Below are positions 51,627 through 60,285 of a stretch of DNA of 64,000 nt, one piece after another (position 1 is the first letter of the stretch; each line of letters starts with the position of its first letter). This DNA is from Solitalea canadensis DSM 3403. Lineage in GTDB: Bacteria > Bacteroidota > Bacteroidia > Sphingobacteriales > Sphingobacteriaceae. The translations under genes were made by a program, and so were the position numbers. The notes under the pieces were generated by a model. That model made no database searches, was not told the origin of the DNA, and saw nothing but the letters and a program-made list of their open reading frames with translations. Location of the stretch: the NCBI RefSeq assembly GCF_000242635.2, contig NC_017770.1, forward strand, positions 1,178,001 to 1,242,000, in the 5' to 3' direction.

Positions 51627-52067
51627 ATGAAAACAACATTAGTAAAATTATATTCACTATCAATTATTGCATTAGCAGGTGTACTTTCTTCTTGTGAAAA
51701 AGATGCTGATCAGTGGTTGCAAGACAATGTTACTGTAATTGGTAAATACGCTAATATTTCAGGTTTCACTGCATCATCAACAAAACCAACTGCTGGTGCA
51801 ACTGTTAAATTGGATTTAAGATATTGGTCAGAAGAACAGATTGATAAAATCAATTTAAACGTAAAAGTTGGTGCGGATGTAAAACAAACTGTTTCAACTA
51901 CTCCGTATAAAGCGGCTTACTCAAAAATAAGCAAAACAGACTCATTGCTTCTTCAGTACAATGTTCCTGCAGGTTTAGCTGCAGGTACGGCTATCGTTGT
52001 GGAAGCGGAAGTTGTGAATAAGAACACCTTGAAAAATGCTTCAACGGTTACTCTCACAGTTCAATAG
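51627..52067 (+). CDS. Small surface lipoprotein of the susCD 2 operon
   Basis: 146 residues from the ATG at 51627; lipoprotein signal (SLSIIALAGVLSSC). The mature part is one beta-sandwich-like domain (FTASSTKPTAGATVKLDLRY, VVEAEVVNKNTLKNASTVTL), as in the extra glycan-binding lipoproteins (SusE/F position) of Sus-like operons. No ligand residues can be assigned. A terminator ends the operon right after it. Confidence 0.75.
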   Translation: MKTTLVKLYSLSIIALAGVLSSCEKDADQWLQDNVTVIGKYANISGFTASSTKPTAGATVKLDLRYWSEEQIDKINLNVKVGADVKQTVSTTPYKAAYSKISKTDSLLLQYNVPAGLAAGTAIVVEAEVVNKNTLKNASTVTLTVQ

Positions 52068-52088
52068 TAGTAATAATAGTAATACTTC

Positions 52089-52116
52089 AAAATGGGATCT
52101 TTATGATCCCATTTTT
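52089..52116 (+). terminator. Terminator of the namZ 1-susCD 2 operon
   Basis: AAAATGGGATC / GATCCCATTTTT with loop TTTAT and a T-rich end. Confidence 0.9.
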
Positions 52117-52320
52117 GTTTGTAACGGGTTTTATGAAAACTGAATGTTTCCTTTTACTTAGTAAAAGCCATATTTTCATACCTGTTCTTCCTCTCGTTTA
52201 TGACACCCGTCATTTTATAATTGTTTGATATACTTGAAATTGAAGCCTGTGAAGGTGGTTAGAAAAAAATGAAAACCACTAGTAAAATAAGTGTTAAATG
52301 ACCTTTTATACGCAGAATCC

Positions 52321-53289
52321 ATGTTTCAAATCCTGAAAAAATTAAAGCAGTACATTCCAGCTTTGATAGTACTTATGTTGATCAGCTTTTCTTCAGCAGC
52401 ACAATCTGCATTTTCAGACAAGCTTGCTTCCATGCATCAGATATCTCTTAAGAATGATGTAGTGCTTACCTTCGATGAACCTCAAAAGATTGATAAGAAA
52501 AAAGTAACCAAGGTAATTATTTATGCCTTGCCAAATGGCAATACCACCGCCTGGACTTTTGGGAAAAAGTTAAATGAAGGTGAAGACTGGCATTTCAATA
52601 TTCAGCACATTGGTGCACAAACTGAGTTTATCAGAAGTACGGATACATTAAGCAATTACATTATTGTGTATGTGGAGAATGAGCTTAAAAGTTGGCCGGC
52701 ATGGAGAAAGCAAAACGCTGAAGGTAACGCACAAATAAAAGAAATGGTGGAGTATGTTTTCAAAAAATATGAGATCTATAAGCCTCAGATTACATTAAGT
52801 GGCCATAGTGGTGGAGGTAGCTTTGTTTTTGGTTACATCAATTCAACTAATGAAATACCTTCTTACATTAATAGAATCGGTTTTCTGGATGCTACCTATG
52901 GTTATGAAACCGAGATGCATAGTTCAAAATTGAAAACATGGTTACGTAAAAAGAGTAACTTTTTACAGGTTATTTCTTACAATGACAGTGTTGTAGTTTA
53001 CAATGGAAAGCCGTTGGTATCTCCAACAGGAGGCACATGGTACCGGAGTAAACTGATAGCAAAGGATTTAGGCTTGGTTGAATCAGAAAGTGATAGCACA
53101 ATTTATTACAATCGGGAAAATGGAAAAAATGCAGAAGTCCTTTTATTAAAGAATCCATCTGCAGCTATATTCCATACAGTTTTGGTGGAGAAAAATGGAT
53201 TTATACACATGGTGTTGAACGGAACTGGTTATGGAATAAAAAAGTATGAATTTTGGGCAAATAGAGCCTATGAAAAATACATTCTATGA
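52321..53289 (+). CDS. Exported alpha/beta-hydrolase-fold protein
   Basis: 322 residues from the ATG at 52321 with signal peptide (YIPALIVLMLISFSSAAQ). The nucleophile elbow G-H-S-G-G-G (ITLSGHSGGGSFVFGYINST) lies near residue 162; VISYNDSVV supplies an acid candidate and GFIHMVLNG a histidine near residue 300. An esterase or amidase role on the same glycan, for example removing acyl or lactyl groups, is possible but not shown. The upstream 170 bp has no TGC-N8-GCA site. Confidence 0.78.
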   Translation: MFQILKKLKQYIPALIVLMLISFSSAAQSAFSDKLASMHQISLKNDVVLTFDEPQKIDKKKVTKVIIYALPNGNTTAWTFGKKLNEGEDWHFNIQHIGAQTEFIRSTDTLSNYIIVYVENELKSWPAWRKQNAEGNAQIKEMVEYVFKKYEIYKPQITLSGHSGGGSFVFGYINSTNEIPSYINRIGFLDATYGYETEMHSSKLKTWLRKKSNFLQVISYNDSVVVYNGKPLVSPTGGTWYRSKLIAKDLGLVESESDSTIYYNRENGKNAEVLLLKNPSAAIFHTVLVEKNGFIHMVLNGTGYGIKKYEFWANRAYEKYIL

Positions 53290-53324
53290 TTTATTAAACC
53301 GTACATCTTGTTGCTGGATAAACA

Positions 53325-53494
53325 TAATACTCGCACTAACTGTCAAAGAACTGTACGCAGTCTCGGCTGAGCCGAGAGTAAAACACTGCATGAAAAAAAG
53401 TGAGTCCCGCTGAAAATGACGGAAGTAAAATAATTCATCAAACTGTGTTTATTGTACTATTAGGCTTTTTTGAGTTATTTTAAATCGCACAACG
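53325..53494. mobile_element. 3' part of the small inverted-repeat element
   Basis: CGCACTAACTGTCAAAGAAC to AAATCGCACAACG matches the right part of the 39739-40050 element, including CTGCATGAAAAAAAGTGAGT and the CAAACTGTGTTTATTG stretch. The left end is missing, and the middle has a TCTCGGCTGAGCCGAGA palindrome in place of the T-rich block. Confidence 0.62.
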
Positions 53495-53508
53495 CGTTAG
53501 CTAATAAC

Positions 53509-53535
53509 AGGAACCATTTTATGGTTCCTTTTTCT
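53509..53535 (+). terminator. Terminator-like hairpin after the element
   Basis: AGGAACCAT / ATGGTTCCT with a 3-nt loop and TTTTCTGTTTT following; it could end transcription of the hydrolase gene. Confidence 0.75.
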
Positions 53536-53590
53536 GTTTTATAAGAGGGTTATTTTGGGAGCTTTCCTAAGTTTGAGATTTTTAATTGAT

Positions 53591-53712
53591 TGCGGTTTTG
53601 TGCGTTATTTATTGCATGTTTTTGCAGTTTAATGATATTTGTCATTTTTTAATGTACAAGCATTGTGAATATTGCATCAGAATATAACATTTCCGACATG
53701 CGTTTTTATGCG
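53591..53712 (+). promoter_or_regulatory. TGC-N8-GCA sites before namZ 2
   Basis: Sites TGCGGTTTTGTGCG (53591), TGCATGTTTTTGCA (53613) and TGCGTTTTTATGCG (53699), ending 48 bp before the start codon. The -7 box is less clear here than before the other operons. Confidence 0.58.
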
Positions 53713-53759
53713 TTATTTCAAAGTGTGTTGGAATTGCTTGTAATAAACAACCAATTATT

Positions 53760-54953
53760 ATGAAACGCCCGTTTATCCTATTGTTCATGTTGGTCATTGG
53801 TTTTTCGTTAAGCTATGGTCAGCAGAAAAAAATCATTACAGGAGCAGATCAAACCTCCCTTTACCTCTCTTATTTAAAAGATAAGCGAATTGGAATGGTG
53901 GTCAATAACACATCTGTTATTGGTAAAACTTCCAGTGTTGATAGTCTTCATTCGCTTGGTATTAACATCGTAAAAATCTTCGGCCCGGAACACGGCTTTA
54001 GAGGAAACGCAAGCGCAGGAATTCACGTTGATGACGAAGTTGATGCTAAAACAGGTATTAAAGTAATTTCTTTATACGGTAAAGAAAGTAAACCTTCTCC
54101 AGAGAGTCTTTCCGATATCGATTTAATGATCTTTGATATACAGGATGTAGGAGCTCGCTTTTATACCTATACCATCACGCTACACAAAATAATGGAGGCC
54201 TGTGCAGAGAATGATAAGGAGCTACTGATCCTTGACAGACCGAATCCTAATGGTTACTTAATTGACGGCCCGATCCTGGACTTAAATTATAAATCTGGTA
54301 TAGGCATTCATCCGGTACCGATTGCTCACGGAATGACAGTAGGTGAGTATGCCCAAATGATTAACGGAGAAGGATGGCTGGCAAACGGAGTAAAATGTAA
54401 ACTCAAAATTATTCCGGTGGCTAATTATAAGCATGATATGCAGTATACATTGCCTATTCCTCCATCCCCTAATCTTAATACTCAGCAATCCATATTACTA
54501 TACCCTTCCACTTGTTTGTTTGAAGGAACTGTTATTAATCTGGGCAGAGGTACCAAATTCCCATTTACTGTTTTAGGAAACCCGTTGCTAAAAGATACTT
54601 ACTTTTTTTCGTTTACTCCTAAAAGTATAAAAGGAATGGCTGAAACACCTTTGTTTCAGGATGTTGAATGCTATGGTCTCGATTTAAGGGAGTATGATAT
54701 CGAGAAACTTATCAAAACTAAAAAGATCAACCTTCAGTGGATGATCGAGTTTTATAAGGCCTATCCCGACAAAGCGAAATTCTTTGATTACACCCAAAGT
54801 AAAGAAATGGGTGACATTAATAAGCTGGCTGGAACAGCCTTGTTTAAGCAGCAAATCATCGAAGGAAAATCAGAGGCCGAAATTCGTAAGAGTTGGGAAC
54901 CAGGATTAAGTCAATACAAGAAAATGCATAAGCAGTACTTGCTGTATAAATAA
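53760..54953 (+). CDS. namZ: GH171 exo-beta-N-acetylmuramidase (NamZ-like, DUF1343) 2
   Basis: 397 residues, signal ILLFMLVIGFSLSYGQ. It aligns along its full length with copy 1 at high identity (IFGPEHGFRGNASAGIHVDD, DIQDVGARFYTYTITLHK, WEPGLSQYKKMHKQYLLYK). Differences cluster in a substrate-side loop (GTVINLGRGTKFPFTV versus GTIISQGRGTYFPFTV), which may mean slightly different acceptors. It heads the operon with susC 3, susD 3 and probably GH9. Confidence 0.9.
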   Translation: MKRPFILLFMLVIGFSLSYGQQKKIITGADQTSLYLSYLKDKRIGMVVNNTSVIGKTSSVDSLHSLGINIVKIFGPEHGFRGNASAGIHVDDEVDAKTGIKVISLYGKESKPSPESLSDIDLMIFDIQDVGARFYTYTITLHKIMEACAENDKELLILDRPNPNGYLIDGPILDLNYKSGIGIHPVPIAHGMTVGEYAQMINGEGWLANGVKCKLKIIPVANYKHDMQYTLPIPPSPNLNTQQSILLYPSTCLFEGTVINLGRGTKFPFTVLGNPLLKDTYFFSFTPKSIKGMAETPLFQDVECYGLDLREYDIEKLIKTKKINLQWMIEFYKAYPDKAKFFDYTQSKEMGDINKLAGTALFKQQIIEGKSEAEIRKSWEPGLSQYKKMHKQYLLYK

Positions 54954-54961
54954 AATGATGA

Positions 54962-55019
54962 ATTGCGATTGTGAAGCGGGCCTGTTAGTTGTTGGTTTAG
55001 CAGGCCTCCACATCGCAAT
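54962..55019 (+). promoter_or_regulatory. Long stem-loop between namZ 2 and susC 3
   Basis: Outer arms ATTGCGAT / ATCGCAAT and inner arms GGCCTG / CAGGCC make one long imperfect hairpin with no T-run after it. Same position as the stem-loop after namZ 1, so possibly an mRNA stabiliser or attenuator. Confidence 0.55.
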
Positions 55020-55075
55020 CTATTTCCTAAAAAGCACAATCAATTAATCAATTATACAATTAATCAGTTACGATT

Positions 55076-58000
55076 ATGAATAAAAGACTACTCTTGTTCT
55101 TACTGAGTTTTGTCTTTTTCTCTGTGCAAGCCCTTGCCCAGAAGAAAACAATAACCGGTAAAGTAACTTCGGCTGAAGATGGCACATCTCTGACCGGGGT
55201 TTCCGTTGTCATTAAGAATACCAATGCGGGTATTTCAACAGATGTGGATGGAAATTATTCCATAAAGGCTGAAAAAGGTCAAATTTTGATCTTTTCCTAC
55301 TATGGTGCCATTACTCAAGAAAAAATTATTGGTACTGAAAACGTTATTAATGTAAAAATGGTAAGCGATACTAAGGTATTGGATGAAGTGGTGGTAGTTG
55401 GCTACGGTACTCAAAAGAAAGCTAACCTAACCGGGGCAGTTGCAACTATTGACCCTAAAATGTTGGAGTCAAGACCAATTACTGATGTTGCCCGTGGTTT
55501 ACAAGGAGCGGTTCCGGGCTTAACCATTACCACAGCAACAGGTGACTTGGGTACTAATCCAAGTATTAAATTACGTGGTCTTGTAGGTTCAGTAAATATG
55601 GGCACAACAGGTCCTCAGCCATTGATATTGGTGGATAACGTTGAAATTCCGAATCTTTCGCTGATAAACCCTGAAGATATTGCGACACTTTCGGTACTGA
55701 AAGATGCCGCATCGACATCAATTTATGGTGCCAGAGGTGCCTGGGGTGTAATTTTGATCACTACTAAATCAGGTAAGAAAGGTTCGCCAAGCAGAATTAC
55801 TTATTCCAATAATGTAGCATGGGCCACACCAACTAAAACGCCTACAATGGCTTCTGCAGCAGATAATGCACAAGCTTCTTTTACCGCTTTTCAAAGAGTA
55901 AATCCTGATACGAAATCATTCGGTGTTATCGGTTACACAATCGATGAGGCTTCAATTGCCAAAATGAGAGAATGGGATGCACAATACAAAGGACAAAATT
56001 TAGGTGATGAAATGGTAATGGGTCGTGACTTTGATATCATAAATGAAAAATTGTTTTTCTATCGTTCCTGGGATGCCGGAAATATGTATATGCGTGATTG
56101 GACGCCTACTCAAAAACATGATCTTAATATTTCAGGAGGAAGTGAAAATACGAGTTACAATATTGGATTGGGCTACCTCGGTCAAGAGGGGGTTTTAAAA
56201 GTAAATCCTGACAGCTATAATAGGTATAACATGTCTGTTGGTGTTAATACAACAGTTAATAAATGGCTGGATGCCAGAGGAAAGATCATGTTTACCAATG
56301 CAAAAACTTCTACTCCTTTTTCATATAGCAGTACAGCGTATGGCCCTTGGTATTATTTATATAGATGGCCTGCCAATTATCCTTACGGTACATACGAAGG
56401 TAAGCCATTCAGAGGCACTATTGCTGAGGTATCTCAGGCCGACATGGATGTTACTAAAGACGTACTTAGCCGTATATCAATCGGTGGAACTTTAAAACCT
56501 GTAAAAGATCTTACCATTGATATGGATTACACCTATACCAATACTAATATGAATTTGCATCAGGTGGGTAAACCTACTTATGCTTATGATTTTTGGTCGT
56601 TTAACGGAAAAGCACTGGATTATAAAAACTATCAAAGCGTATCATATGATAAGGTTAGGGAATATGAATACCTAACTGAGAATAATACAGGTAAAATCTA
56701 TGCTACCTATAATTATAAATTAACAAAGGATCATGTTTTCAAAGGAATGTTGGGTAGTGATATTGAGAAATTTGTAAGTAAGGATATGTCAGCAAACCGT
56801 AGAAACATGTTGCATCCTGATTATGGTTCAATTCCACTGACAACCGGAGACCAGTCAGTAGAGGAGTATTCATCATGGAGAAATTCAGAATGGACTACGA
56901 TCGGATTCTTTGGGCGTATTAATTATGCGTATAAAGATAAATACCTGTTAGAAGTAAACGGCAGGTATGATGGGTCGTCTCGTTTTCCGGTAAATGATTT
57001 ATGGGCCTTTTTCCCTTCAACCTCTGTTGGATATGTTATCTCGCAAGAACCATTTATGGAATCAGCCCAGTCGGTGGTTTCATTTCTAAAAGTAAGAGGA
57101 TCATATGGTTCGGTAGGAAATCAATCAGTAGGTGCCTATAGATTCTTAAGGGCATTGCGTCCTAAAACGACTACCTGGATTACTAATGGTAATAATGTGC
57201 CAACCGTTTATGCTCCAAACAATGTATCTCCGACACTTAGCTGGGAAACTGTAACTACTTTGGATATAGGTGTGGACGCTAGGTTCCTTAATGATAAATT
57301 AGGTTTTACATTTGATTGGTACCAACGTACTACCTCGGATATGGTTACGATGGGTGCAACTTTGCCTGCTACATATGGAGCTGATGTAGCTTCAAGAAAC
57401 TTTGGAGAACTACAAGGTCGAGGATGGGAGTTTGCTGTGGACTTTAATCATACGTTTGAGAACGGCTTGCGTTTAACTGCTCAAGCTACTTTGGCAGATG
57501 GTCAGGAGCGTATAACAAAATTTGCGAACTTAAATAAAACCCTTCCTAATGCAATGGGTTCGTATGCCATTAATGCGAATACAGGAACATCTTATTATGA
57601 AGGTATGAAAGTTGGTGAAATATGGGGCTACGAAACAGAAAGATATTTTACAGTGGATGACTTTAAAGGGCAAGATGCAGGTGGAAAATGGATTTATAAA
57701 GAAGGTGTACCTAAGCAGGATGTTTTGCAGTCAGGTAACTTTTATTATGGCCCTGGCGATATCAAGTACAAAGATTTGAACGGAGACGGAGTTATTAATT
57801 TCGGTGGAAATACGCTTGATGATCACGGTGATAAAAAAGTGATTGGCAACTCAACACCTCGCTACCAGTACGGGTTAAAATTAGGTGCAGCCTGGAAAGG
57901 CTTTGACCTTGATGTTTATTTTCAAGGAGTTGGCAAGCGTGATCTGTGGGCCAGCGGTAACATCGTAGTTCCTGGATTCAGAGCAGGAGAAGGCTGGTAT

Positions 58001-58375
58001 GATTATCAAATGGACTATTGGACACCTGAAAATCAGGATGCTTATTATCCTCGTCCTATTGATTATGGATCGGCTGGTAACAAATGGAATTTTGAGCCTC
58101 AAACCAAGTATTTGCTGGATATGTCGTACCTCCGGATGAAAAACCTGACACTAGGTTATACACTCGATCAAAAATTCGCCGAAAGGGTAAAAGTCCAAAA
58201 GGTACGTTTTTATTTAACTGGTGAAAACCTGTTGACATTTGACAACCTTAATGTTCCAATAGATCCAGAAATTGATTTTAGCACAGGACAACTTGGAGAT
58301 TCATCAGGTGCTGGTTTTGGTCGCTCATATCCTTACCGGAAAACAATTTCAGTTGGTTTACAAGTAACTTTTTAA
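55076..58375 (+). CDS. SusC/RagA-family TonB-dependent outer membrane transporter (3)
   Basis: 1099 residues, more distant from the other two. Signal (RLLLFLLSFVFFSVQALAQ), regulatory-like domain (ITGKVTSAEDGTSLTGVSVV), plug (VLDEVVVVGYGTQKKANLTG), signature ASTSIYGARGAWGVILITTK, barrel ending RKTISVGLQVTF. The extracellular loops are longer than in copies 1 and 2 (YLDT/PRPIDYGSAGNKWNF region), consistent with another ligand. SusD 3 follows after 13 bp. Confidence 0.95.
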   Translation: MNKRLLLFLLSFVFFSVQALAQKKTITGKVTSAEDGTSLTGVSVVIKNTNAGISTDVDGNYSIKAEKGQILIFSYYGAITQEKIIGTENVINVKMVSDTKVLDEVVVVGYGTQKKANLTGAVATIDPKMLESRPITDVARGLQGAVPGLTITTATGDLGTNPSIKLRGLVGSVNMGTTGPQPLILVDNVEIPNLSLINPEDIATLSVLKDAASTSIYGARGAWGVILITTKSGKKGSPSRITYSNNVAWATPTKTPTMASAADNAQASFTAFQRVNPDTKSFGVIGYTIDEASIAKMREWDAQYKGQNLGDEMVMGRDFDIINEKLFFYRSWDAGNMYMRDWTPTQKHDLNISGGSENTSYNIGLGYLGQEGVLKVNPDSYNRYNMSVGVNTTVNKWLDARGKIMFTNAKTSTPFSYSSTAYGPWYYLYRWPANYPYGTYEGKPFRGTIAEVSQADMDVTKDVLSRISIGGTLKPVKDLTIDMDYTYTNTNMNLHQVGKPTYAYDFWSFNGKALDYKNYQSVSYDKVREYEYLTENNTGKIYATYNYKLTKDHVFKGMLGSDIEKFVSKDMSANRRNMLHPDYGSIPLTTGDQSVEEYSSWRNSEWTTIGFFGRINYAYKDKYLLEVNGRYDGSSRFPVNDLWAFFPSTSVGYVISQEPFMESAQSVVSFLKVRGSYGSVGNQSVGAYRFLRALRPKTTTWITNGNNVPTVYAPNNVSPTLSWETVTTLDIGVDARFLNDKLGFTFDWYQRTTSDMVTMGATLPATYGADVASRNFGELQGRGWEFAVDFNHTFENGLRLTAQATLADGQERITKFANLNKTLPNAMGSYAINANTGTSYYEGMKVGEIWGYETERYFTVDDFKGQDAGGKWIYKEGVPKQDVLQSGNFYYGPGDIKYKDLNGDGVINFGGNTLDDHGDKKVIGNSTPRYQYGLKLGAAWKGFDLDVYFQGVGKRDLWASGNIVVPGFRAGEGWYDYQMDYWTPENQDAYYPRPIDYGSAGNKWNFEPQTKYLLDMSYLRMKNLTLGYTLDQKFAERVKVQKVRFYLTGENLLTFDNLNVPIDPEIDFSTGQLGDSSGAGFGRSYPYRKTISVGLQVTF

Positions 58376-58388
58376 TTAAAGAAGATTC

Positions 58389-60104
58389 ATGAAAACGCAT
58401 ATATATACATTACTCCTATCCATTTTATTAATAGGTGGGTGTAAAAAAGCAGATGATTTTTTAACAACTCAGCCAACTGACAGGATCCTTGATAAGGATT
58501 ATTGGAAAAGTGAGGCTAATGTAAAGATATTCGCATGGGATTTTTATCCCACCTACTTTATTGGATACGCAAGTGGATATACTTTTGGTGATTATTTCTC
58601 TGGAGAAACGCTTAATGATGATTTTGCTCCAACAACGCCAGCTAAGTTTCCTTACACAACGGCACCCGCTGCACAGTCTTCATCAAATTGGGCTTTTACG
58701 AATATTACCAGAGCTAACATAATGCTTGAAAATGTTAGAAAAGTGCCAATGCCTCAGGAAGCAATTGGTCATTGGTCAGGTATTGCACGCTTTTTCAGAG
58801 CAATGGAATATGCAAAAAGGGTGAGACTAAACGGCGATTGTCCTTTTTATAATAAAGAACTTAAAGAAAATGATATTGCGCTGCTTTATAAACCTCGTGA
58901 TCCAAGAACATTGGTGATGGATAGTGTGTTAGCAGATTTTAACTATGCGGCTGCTAATGTCAGAGTTAAAGATGAAACTACCGGACCTCAGCGATTAGTG
59001 GTTGACAGATGGGTGGTTTTAGCTTACATGTCAAGAATCTTCTTGTATGAAGGAACATGGCAGAAATACCAGGAGGGTAATATGACTAAAGCCACAGAAT
59101 ACTTGCAAGCTGCAAAATGGGCGGCTAATGAGGTAATGACAAAAGGCGGATTTAGTATTGCACCTGATTACCGTAAAATGTTTAACTCACTTGATCTTAA
59201 CGGAAATACTGAAATGATCATGTATAGGAGTTATGTAGCTGGGAAAACTACCCATAGTTTAAATACTTATAATAATGCAGAAGCTCAAAGCGGTGCATCA
59301 AAAAATGCAATGGAATCATATTTGTGTTCAGATGGATTGCCGGTTTCGTTATCGCCTTTATATCAGGGAGATAAAACAATTACTAATGTGATGGCTAACA
59401 GAGACCCTCGTATGAGTGCTACCTTTGTTAATGAGATACGATTAAATAAAGTGGTTTTTAATTATTCTACTACGGGTTATGCATGTCATAAGTTCCTTAA
59501 TGAAGAAATTAAAAATACTACAGAAGGTTTTACTAATTTAAATACAACAGATGCCCCTGTAATTCGCTTAGGTGAAATACTGTTAAATTATGCTGAAGCT
59601 TGTTCAGAATTAGATGTATTAACACAAGATGATCTGAATAAGTCTATCAATAAATTAAGAAAAAGATCCGGTGTTAATCTGCCTGACCTTCAAGTTGTAG
59701 GTACACAGGCTATGGTAAATGGTGTAGCCTATGATGATCCTAAAAGAGATCCTTCTGTATCTTCAATTCTTTGGGAAATCCGTCGTGAACGTCGTACAGA
59801 GCTGATGTTTGAAGGCTTCCGTAACAATGATTTGAAGAGATGGAAAAAGTATGAATACCTTGATACAAAAGCCAATATCGATATAAACAGGGGAGCTTGG
59901 GTACGGAAATCAGATTATCCTGCAGATAAACAACCATCTGTTACCCTTGATGGAGGAACTGAAGGTTATATAATTCCGGCTCCAAGTGCTACCAATCAAC
60001 GCGTTTTTGATAATCAAAGGGTGTATTTATCACCGCTACCTCTTGACCAGATCACTTTATATAAAGCGAATGGTTATGAGTTAAAACAAAATCCCGGCTG
60101 GTAG
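58389..60104 (+). CDS. SusD/RagB-family glycan-binding lipoprotein (3)
   Basis: 571 residues with lipobox LIGGC, then DDFLTTQPTDRILDKDYWKS of the classical RagB/SusD type (different from the SusD-like_2 type of copies 1 and 2). The C-terminal motif EIRRERRTELMFEGFRNNDL, then KRWKKYEYLDTK is the family hallmark. It partners susC 3. Confidence 0.95.
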   Translation: MKTHIYTLLLSILLIGGCKKADDFLTTQPTDRILDKDYWKSEANVKIFAWDFYPTYFIGYASGYTFGDYFSGETLNDDFAPTTPAKFPYTTAPAAQSSSNWAFTNITRANIMLENVRKVPMPQEAIGHWSGIARFFRAMEYAKRVRLNGDCPFYNKELKENDIALLYKPRDPRTLVMDSVLADFNYAAANVRVKDETTGPQRLVVDRWVVLAYMSRIFLYEGTWQKYQEGNMTKATEYLQAAKWAANEVMTKGGFSIAPDYRKMFNSLDLNGNTEMIMYRSYVAGKTTHSLNTYNNAEAQSGASKNAMESYLCSDGLPVSLSPLYQGDKTITNVMANRDPRMSATFVNEIRLNKVVFNYSTTGYACHKFLNEEIKNTTEGFTNLNTTDAPVIRLGEILLNYAEACSELDVLTQDDLNKSINKLRKRSGVNLPDLQVVGTQAMVNGVAYDDPKRDPSVSSILWEIRRERRTELMFEGFRNNDLKRWKKYEYLDTKANIDINRGAWVRKSDYPADKQPSVTLDGGTEGYIIPAPSATNQRVFDNQRVYLSPLPLDQITLYKANGYELKQNPGW

Positions 60105-60149
60105 CACTTTGATAAGATTTATCCCTTTTTTGCAGCACATTAAGGGAGT

Positions 60150-60189
60150 TTACAGGCAGAAGCGTTCGGGAGACGCTTCTGTACTGTAA
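60150..60189. repeat. Palindrome between susD 3 and the GH9 gene
   Basis: TTACAGGCAGAAGCGT / ACGCTTCTGTACTGTAA, an imperfect stem with loop TCGGGAG. No T-run follows, so it is more like a dispersed REP palindrome or an attenuator than a terminator. Confidence 0.6.
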
Positions 60190-60285
60190 ATATTTTACCT
60201 AATTAAAAGTTCCAGGTGCAGCTAAGTAGCATTTTTTCATGAGCCATTGAATGGCAAAAAAGTGACAAGTTTTTATCTTAGGAAA

